Shown here piece after piece: positions 43,875 to 64,000 of a stretch of 64,000 bases of DNA. The position numbers were made by a program, and so were the translations under genes. A model generated the notes under the pieces. The model did no database searches. It was not told the DNA's origin and saw only the letters and a program-made list of their open reading frames with translations. The stretch is from the NCBI RefSeq assembly GCF_027172205.1, contig NC_070607.1:68386831-68450830 (forward strand), in the 5' to 3' direction. Source of the DNA: Podarcis raffonei (Eukaryota > Chordata > Lepidosauria > Squamata > Lacertidae). Positions within the stretch are counted from its first letter, which is position 1. Each line of letters begins with the position of its first letter.

Positions 43875-46800
43875 ATCCTGAGCATTGTGAACATATCTGG
43901 AAAATATTTTTCTGGTTTATTTCACGTTTTGTGACTTGAAACATCTTCCATTATTCACCAGATGTGATTATCTTTATTTTGAGGAACTGTTCCTTATCTT
44001 ATCATGATGTAGGGTTAAGAGAAGGATTGTTGAAGGCAACAAGAGGCAGATGTGCATAGAATTTTGCACACTGGGTTTGCACAACGGGAACACTATTCTT
44101 CAGATCAGCTTTTCAGGAGAAAATTTAAGTATTGTGCCCTAAAGCCAACTTTCTCTCCTCCACTGAAAAAGCACTTCACTGACTTTTCACAGCACAGCTT
44201 AATGAAATGAGGACGACATCGCCATTCGTTCGGATGTGTATTGAAACTGGGAAGTTTTGTCCCACTTTGCACTTCTGTTACACAGGGTAAATTATCTTGA
44301 TCTTACCATATGGCATCTTTTTACCGACACTTGAGTGGAAATGGAATCCACTTACAATACAAGAGCTTGGATTAAAACCTGAAAAAATAAAATTGTTTAC
44401 CGTTCATATATAGAAGTAAACGACTCCTATGTGAGCTCCGTTATTCTCATGATTCTTTACTAAAGCTATCATGCACCCATTCTGAGCAGGCTTGCTAAAA
44501 ACTCAGTTCCTGTGGTTACTGATGACTGGTTTTGCAACCAAACATTTTTATACAAAATCTTGATTGTATTTAACTTGTCTATTTACTCCATGAATACAGC
44601 TTTCATATACCTTTTGCTTCCTTCACATGCACAAATCACACAATATGGCTAAGCTGTAGTCCACAAATTAGTATGTGTATTTTTATAGGGCCACAAAATT
44701 AACATTTACTGGCTAATCTGCAAGTACAGTGATGCATCTCACAACACCTCTTTGCCTTTTTCCTCCCTTTTTGGGAAAGAAAAATAAAACTGTTCAAACC
44801 TCCATTGTTATCATTCTTTTTAAAATATCCAGGTAACAAAGTTGCATCCTTTGGTAATCTCTTTAAAATTCACGTGTGAAAAGCATACCAGCCTTTAATT
44901 GCCACTGCATTGAACAAGGTATAGGCATCTTTAATTTAAGGTATTGCACAGCTTGTTTCACTGGTTTTTATGTTAAAGGTTATATGAGTCTTCCAAAATT
45001 AAACCCAAATTTAATGATGTAATTTAATGATGTCATGATCTATCAACTTTATAAAAATACAGTAGAGACAGTTCATGTGTGTATTACAACAGTTTGGATG
45101 AGATACTGTATGATGGAGGAGAGTGATGGCTGCCAGGTCTGAAAACTGGATTTATAATACTTTATTCATGTTCAATGGATAAAATTTAATGAATCGTGAG
45201 AAGCTGGAGGTTTGGGGAGTGTTTCAGTTTAATAGCTGTCAGAGCTTTCAGCCCCAACTTGAGACTTCAACTGCGTAATTGCAGGACACTGCCAAGGAGG
45301 AAAAAGCAGTAGGGGTTCAGCAAGGGAAATAAGATCTCAAACGTGCTGGGGCCAAGCTTAGCTTTGCATGCTGAGTGTAAAAAAAAGAGACTGTTAATTG
45401 AGGGACCAATATTAACTGTAGTTCCACCCTCCCCGTAATTCAATTGGAATGTATGAGCACATTTGGACCAGGTTATTATTTACTCATCAATGAATTGCTG
45501 TTTGCATATGCCTTAAGGCAATTTACAAATATACCATAAAACCAGCTAAAATAGTTTTTAGAACAGTACAAAAAACAATTGAAGGTAAGTTTATTTTGTA
45601 TTTTTGTTAAATCTAATTGAGATACAGTATGTAGGATGCATGTCTCTCCAACTCAAGTTGTTTCCTGACAGCATTTTTATACTCGAGCCTAATTTGCCAG
45701 TAAGAAGCAGTCTCATTGAAGTTCTGTTCTTGCATTAGAGGCTGTTGCCTGAGTTACAAGAGTTTTACAAAATAATAAACTTTTTAAAAAATCTACAGAG
45801 CAACAATGTCTAATTTTCTTTGTAGTATCAGAAGCTATAACTTCACTTTCTTATTGTCAGTCCATACCAACTTAATCTATTACTGCACAACATGATTTTT
45901 TTTAAAAAATGCTTACTGCATGAAGATTTTAAAAAATAACCTGTTTGCTATGGATCCACTTCCGAAAAATTGCGAAAATAGCAGTTAGCCACATGTGTAT
46001 CTTCAGGCAAATATTAGGCTAGGGCAAAGAAGCTGAAGTGAAAGCAATGGTCTGAACTATGAGTCATCTCTCTCATAGTGGCATATGAGAGGGTAGCATA
46101 AAACAATGCAATTTCTAGCACTCCACAAATTTAGGACCACTGTGCCAAGACAAAACATACAGATAGCTGACATTCTTGTGAAGTTAGCGATCTTAAATGT
46201 CTTCCTAATAAAAACCTATTTATATATGTTAAGTACAGTGAGGGGTATTCCTCCTGCTTATTCCTGTAACAACCAACTAGGTGGCAAGACTGGGGATAGC
46301 TGAGAAAAATATTTTTTTTTTAATAGTTTATAAACCATTTCTAAATTGAAGCTGAATTTAGACTATTTTATGGAAATGGTGTCAAATAGTGACGCCAACT
46401 TCTTGAAGAGGGCAGTATCAAAAGCTACGACATTTGCAATTCTTTGTTTTCATTGTCTTGCCAAAAATATTCCGTTGAACTGTAAAAAATAAATGCCTTA
46501 AGGCTTTTTTGTGCAAGTTGGGAAACTTGAAAAAAGACTAGTTGGCTGAGAACAATCTTGTGACACAATCAACTTTAAAGACCACGGATGGGATTCAACT
46601 ACCATGCCCTGCTAGCACAAGGATTTTTGCTTGTGCAACAGGAATCTCCTCCCCAAAAATGTTCCAGAGTACATTTAGGGGGGCACACATGGGGTGGGGA
46701 GAGGAAGAAGAGGTTCCATTGTGCAAGATTTAGTGCTATATTTGGTTCTACCCCAAGTGTGAAACATCCACTTGAATGGTTTCCCTTCTGTTTCCTTTTC

Positions 46801-47290
46801 TAAGGTATGTCTATAAAATGTGTTTTACATAGGAGAACTGTAAAAATCACAACATCCTGTGTTTGAAGTACATAAAGCTAAAATGTAAACTCAGGAGTTA
46901 ATAGCTCAGGATAGCATATTAAACTATTATTTAGGATATTAGAAACAGCTTATGTCTCATACATTCATTGTCCCTTAAAAATCATCCTGTAATCTTAAAC
47001 TATCTTTGCACACTAAAGGATGGACTTTGAGTACCTCATGTTTTTATTGCTCCTTAAAATGAATGCCTGCTATACATCTATGCCAGACTCCTTGATGAAG
47101 GAAAATGCAAGCAACTTCCCCCTTTTTATATGTATTTATCTTGCTGAGGAACTCTCAGAGCTTCATAAAAATTGAACAGAGGTTAGATCTGGTCAACTGC
47201 AATTTTAGAAACTGAGCTAAAGCTATCCATAAATATTGTTTGTATCTTGATTCTGTGTAGATAAAATTTAATAAACACTATAAATGTTCA
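43875..47290 (+). other. IPO9: IPO9 3' UTR (probable extent)
   Basis: AT-rich non-coding sequence after the stop at 43872-43874. Possible polyadenylation signals (AATAAA) are at 44386, 44783, 46488 and 47270. The last is followed by GTGTCTGCTTTATTTT, a good downstream element. Long 3' UTRs are usual for IPO9. Which site is used cannot be told from sequence. Confidence 0.6.
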
Positions 47291-47310
47291 GTGTCTGCTT
47301 TATTTTACAC
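47270..47310 (+). terminator. IPO9: Candidate distal IPO9 polyadenylation site
   Basis: AATAAA at 47270-47275 with a GT/T-rich element about 15-30 bases downstream. Nearer AATAAA signals could also be used. Confidence 0.5.
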
Positions 47311-48380
47311 ACAAAAGCCTTCCTGTGCTACTATGCATCTATTTGCTTAAATGATGCAGGAACTCCTGCCTGCATTCAGATGACTAATCCTGGATATGTT
47401 CTGTATTTAGTTTTACAACAAGGCTTACCATTTGGTTAACTTTTCACTGTTGTCTGGCCAGCATCTGTACATGTGCATATTGCCTTATCAATCAGGTAAA
47501 GAACCATAACAACAAGCAATTTAGAGTGGAATTTTCTTCATGTTTACTCAGAAGTCCTGCACTGAATGCGTATTACTCCCAACTAAGTACATAGGACTGC
47601 AGTCTTAGTTCCTGATGTTCTTTAGCCCTAGCAGGGATAAGTATAATACAATCCAGGCTACATAAGGGCTCTCAGGAAAAGATAACTGGAAGGATGTATT
47701 TATCCGATAGAGAATTTGCCATTAAATTGTTAAATACAAGGATGTGGTATCTTGCCCTCCAGATGTATCTCTCATCAACCTCAACCACAATGGCCAGTGA
47801 TCCACTGCTGGAAAGCCATTAGTTCCTCAGCCCTGGTTTACCGGCTACTAGCTAGCTGATATAAGAAGGTGTGGCACTGGTGCCTAAAAATTACATCTAT
47901 TTGTTGCCATACACCCACAATATTTGGCAAGCACTGCATTTCTAGCTATCATGTCCGGTTTGCAAGCTTTTTCCAGGGCATCTGCCTGCCCTTTTAAAAA
48001 CCAGTCTGGGACGAACTATTGCTTTACTATTCTAATGCAGGGGAAATGCTTGCCAATCTTGATCTTTCCTAGACTCAAAATTCCAATCTTGAGTGTGCTG
48101 CATCATCAAGATTTTGCCTAGTGTTAGCTAGGCAAACAGTTCTACAAATAATACAACTTGATTAGGTGCGTGCTCTGATTCTGTGCATTCTAACGTGACA
48201 AGGCTGCAGGAGGCACACAGCCTCTAACGGCTCTTTATCTTCTCTCCTCTCTTCACAAGAACTTGATACCTGTTTCATGTGATTCTTTTGCCTTACTGGA
48301 CATAGGGAAGCTTGATAAACACTAGTTAAATGCTATCCAGAGTCTTAGTGATAAATAAATAAATATTTTTTTAAAAAACC

Positions 48381-48493
48381 GTCCAGTAGCACCTGGTCTG
48401 GGTATAAGCTTTCGTGTGCATGCAGAAGTGTGCATGCACATCAAAACTTATACTCAGAACAAACTTAGTTGGTCTCTAAGGTGCTACTGGACA
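48381..48493. repeat. Foldback repeat with perfect 13-bp ends
   Basis: Ends are GTCCAGTAGCACC and its exact inverse GGTGCTACTGGAC. In the middle, TGTGCATGCAGAAGTGTGCA forms a second palindromic centre. The sequence after it (TTTCGACTGTGTCAGACCA) belongs to the same widespread reptile repeat. No target duplication is clear. Confidence 0.6.
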
Positions 48494-48734
48494 ATTTCTT
48501 AATTTATTTCGACTGTGTCAGACCACCACGGCTACCTACCTGAATCTTACTGAGAAAATTCAAGTTAAGACTGGTTTTTCTGGATTTGCTTCTTAAGGGT
48601 TTAGCACCAGTGTGGAAAGCAGGCTTTCTCGGGGCTTATAGAGCAGAGAAGGATTTTCTGTTTGCTAAAGATGATTAAATCCTGTTTTTTGTTTCTTAAG
48701 AACGTTCGAGGAGCCCGGCTGAATTAAAACAAAG

Positions 48735-48890
48735 GCGCCTGTAGTCCAGCATCCTGCGCTCGCAATGGCCAGCCAGATGCGCTCTCCTCTCCCAGCTTAC
48801 GATTCCTAAACTGCCTCCGATACTAGTAGGCACGGAAAGCCCTATTCTCCATGAATTTGGCTAACGCCCTTTTAAATGTTGGAGGCTGAA
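48735..48890. repeat. Diverged interspersed repeat
   Basis: Blocks such as 'TCCAGCATCCTGCGCTCGCA', 'GGCCAGCCAGATGC' and 'CCATGAATTTGGCTAACGCC' recur widely in squamate DNA. The family cannot be named from memory with confidence. Confidence 0.4.
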
Positions 48891-49129
48891 TGCCATAGTT
48901 AAACCAAGAGCTACGTTTATTGCATTAATTCTCCACCACAGTGCTCTTATTTATCTTTATGCCCATTTCTGAAGCAAACAACCAGGTCTTGTCTGGCGCT
49001 CTGGGAAGAAAGAGCTGCACGTCTGGCGCGGTAGCACCTTTGATGTGGCGGTTCCTAAGATTTTTATTAAAGCTCGGGGTCTTCTTCGTTGCGTCTGTTC
49101 TTTGGGGCATCACTGAAACCGACAGTGGC

Positions 49130-63812
<14,683 letters not shown>

Positions 63813-64000
63813 TCAGTCATTCAGTGGTACAGAGTTATACTTTCAGCTGTTGGGGCTTTACTTCCTCCTTTCATTTCTCTTAGGTTTCTGTTTCCTTTCT
63901 GTTCTCCTTGTTTCTTTTATGGCATATAGAAGTGAGTTCCTGAATGGAGTTCCGCTGCTGTTGGAATGGGGATCTCTCTTGATGTGTTATGGATATTGAA

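Larger units (their letters stand above)
47311..49120. other. IPO9-LZTR1 intergenic spacer
   Basis: No gene is visible. The spacer contains a diverged repeat-like segment (about 47745-47850), the foldback repeat at 48381-48493 and a diverged interspersed repeat at about 48735-48890. The rest is unrecognised AT-rich DNA. Confidence 0.6.

Overview
The window looks like a piece of a squamate reptile (lizard or snake) nuclear genome. Two vertebrate genes with intact, spliced reading frames lie on the + strand. They sit in AT-rich DNA with a squamate repeat mix: a Sauria SINE, other tRNA-derived SINEs, CR1, L2-like and BovB LINEs, and many short TA-flanked inverted-repeat DNA transposons of Tc1/mariner (Tigger/pogo) type. 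The species cannot be named from this alone.

Layout: 1-9820 is intergenic. It holds a possible tail of an upstream transcript, a SINE split by an insertion, a small TIR element, a young 5'-truncated CR1 with a 912-codon frame (about 5519-8294), and a processed CYB5B pseudogene (about 8798-9811) that abuts the next promoter. A CpG island (about 9825-10560) starts IPO9 (importin-9), whose 24 coding exons run from 10100 to 43874 and encode about 1036 residues. Its long 3' UTR probably reaches about 47290. IPO9 introns carry a second CR1 copy in reverse orientation, a Sauria SINE, a LINE of unassigned clade, and a nested 1.24-kb TIR element that contains six 100-bp hairpin units. A spacer of about 2 kb leads to a second CpG island (about 49130-49680) with two ZNF143-type promoter motifs. 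This island starts LZTR1. Sixteen coding exons (49400-63687) are visible before the window ends; the remaining exons lie beyond 64000.

The two genes have unrelated jobs. IPO9 is a nuclear import receptor. LZTR1 is a CUL3 ubiquitin-ligase adaptor for RAS-family GTPases. From memory, they lie on different chromosomes in human (1q32 and 22q11), so their adjacency here is itself notable. The strongest sequence-level observations are an AT-AC U12-type intron in IPO9, an LZTR1 exon that appears to be missing between Kelch segments, the hairpin-array transposon nested in a LINE, and a CR1 inverted pair flanking the IPO9 promoter. I saw no CRISPR array, no rRNA or functional tRNA gene, and no retrovirus-like element.
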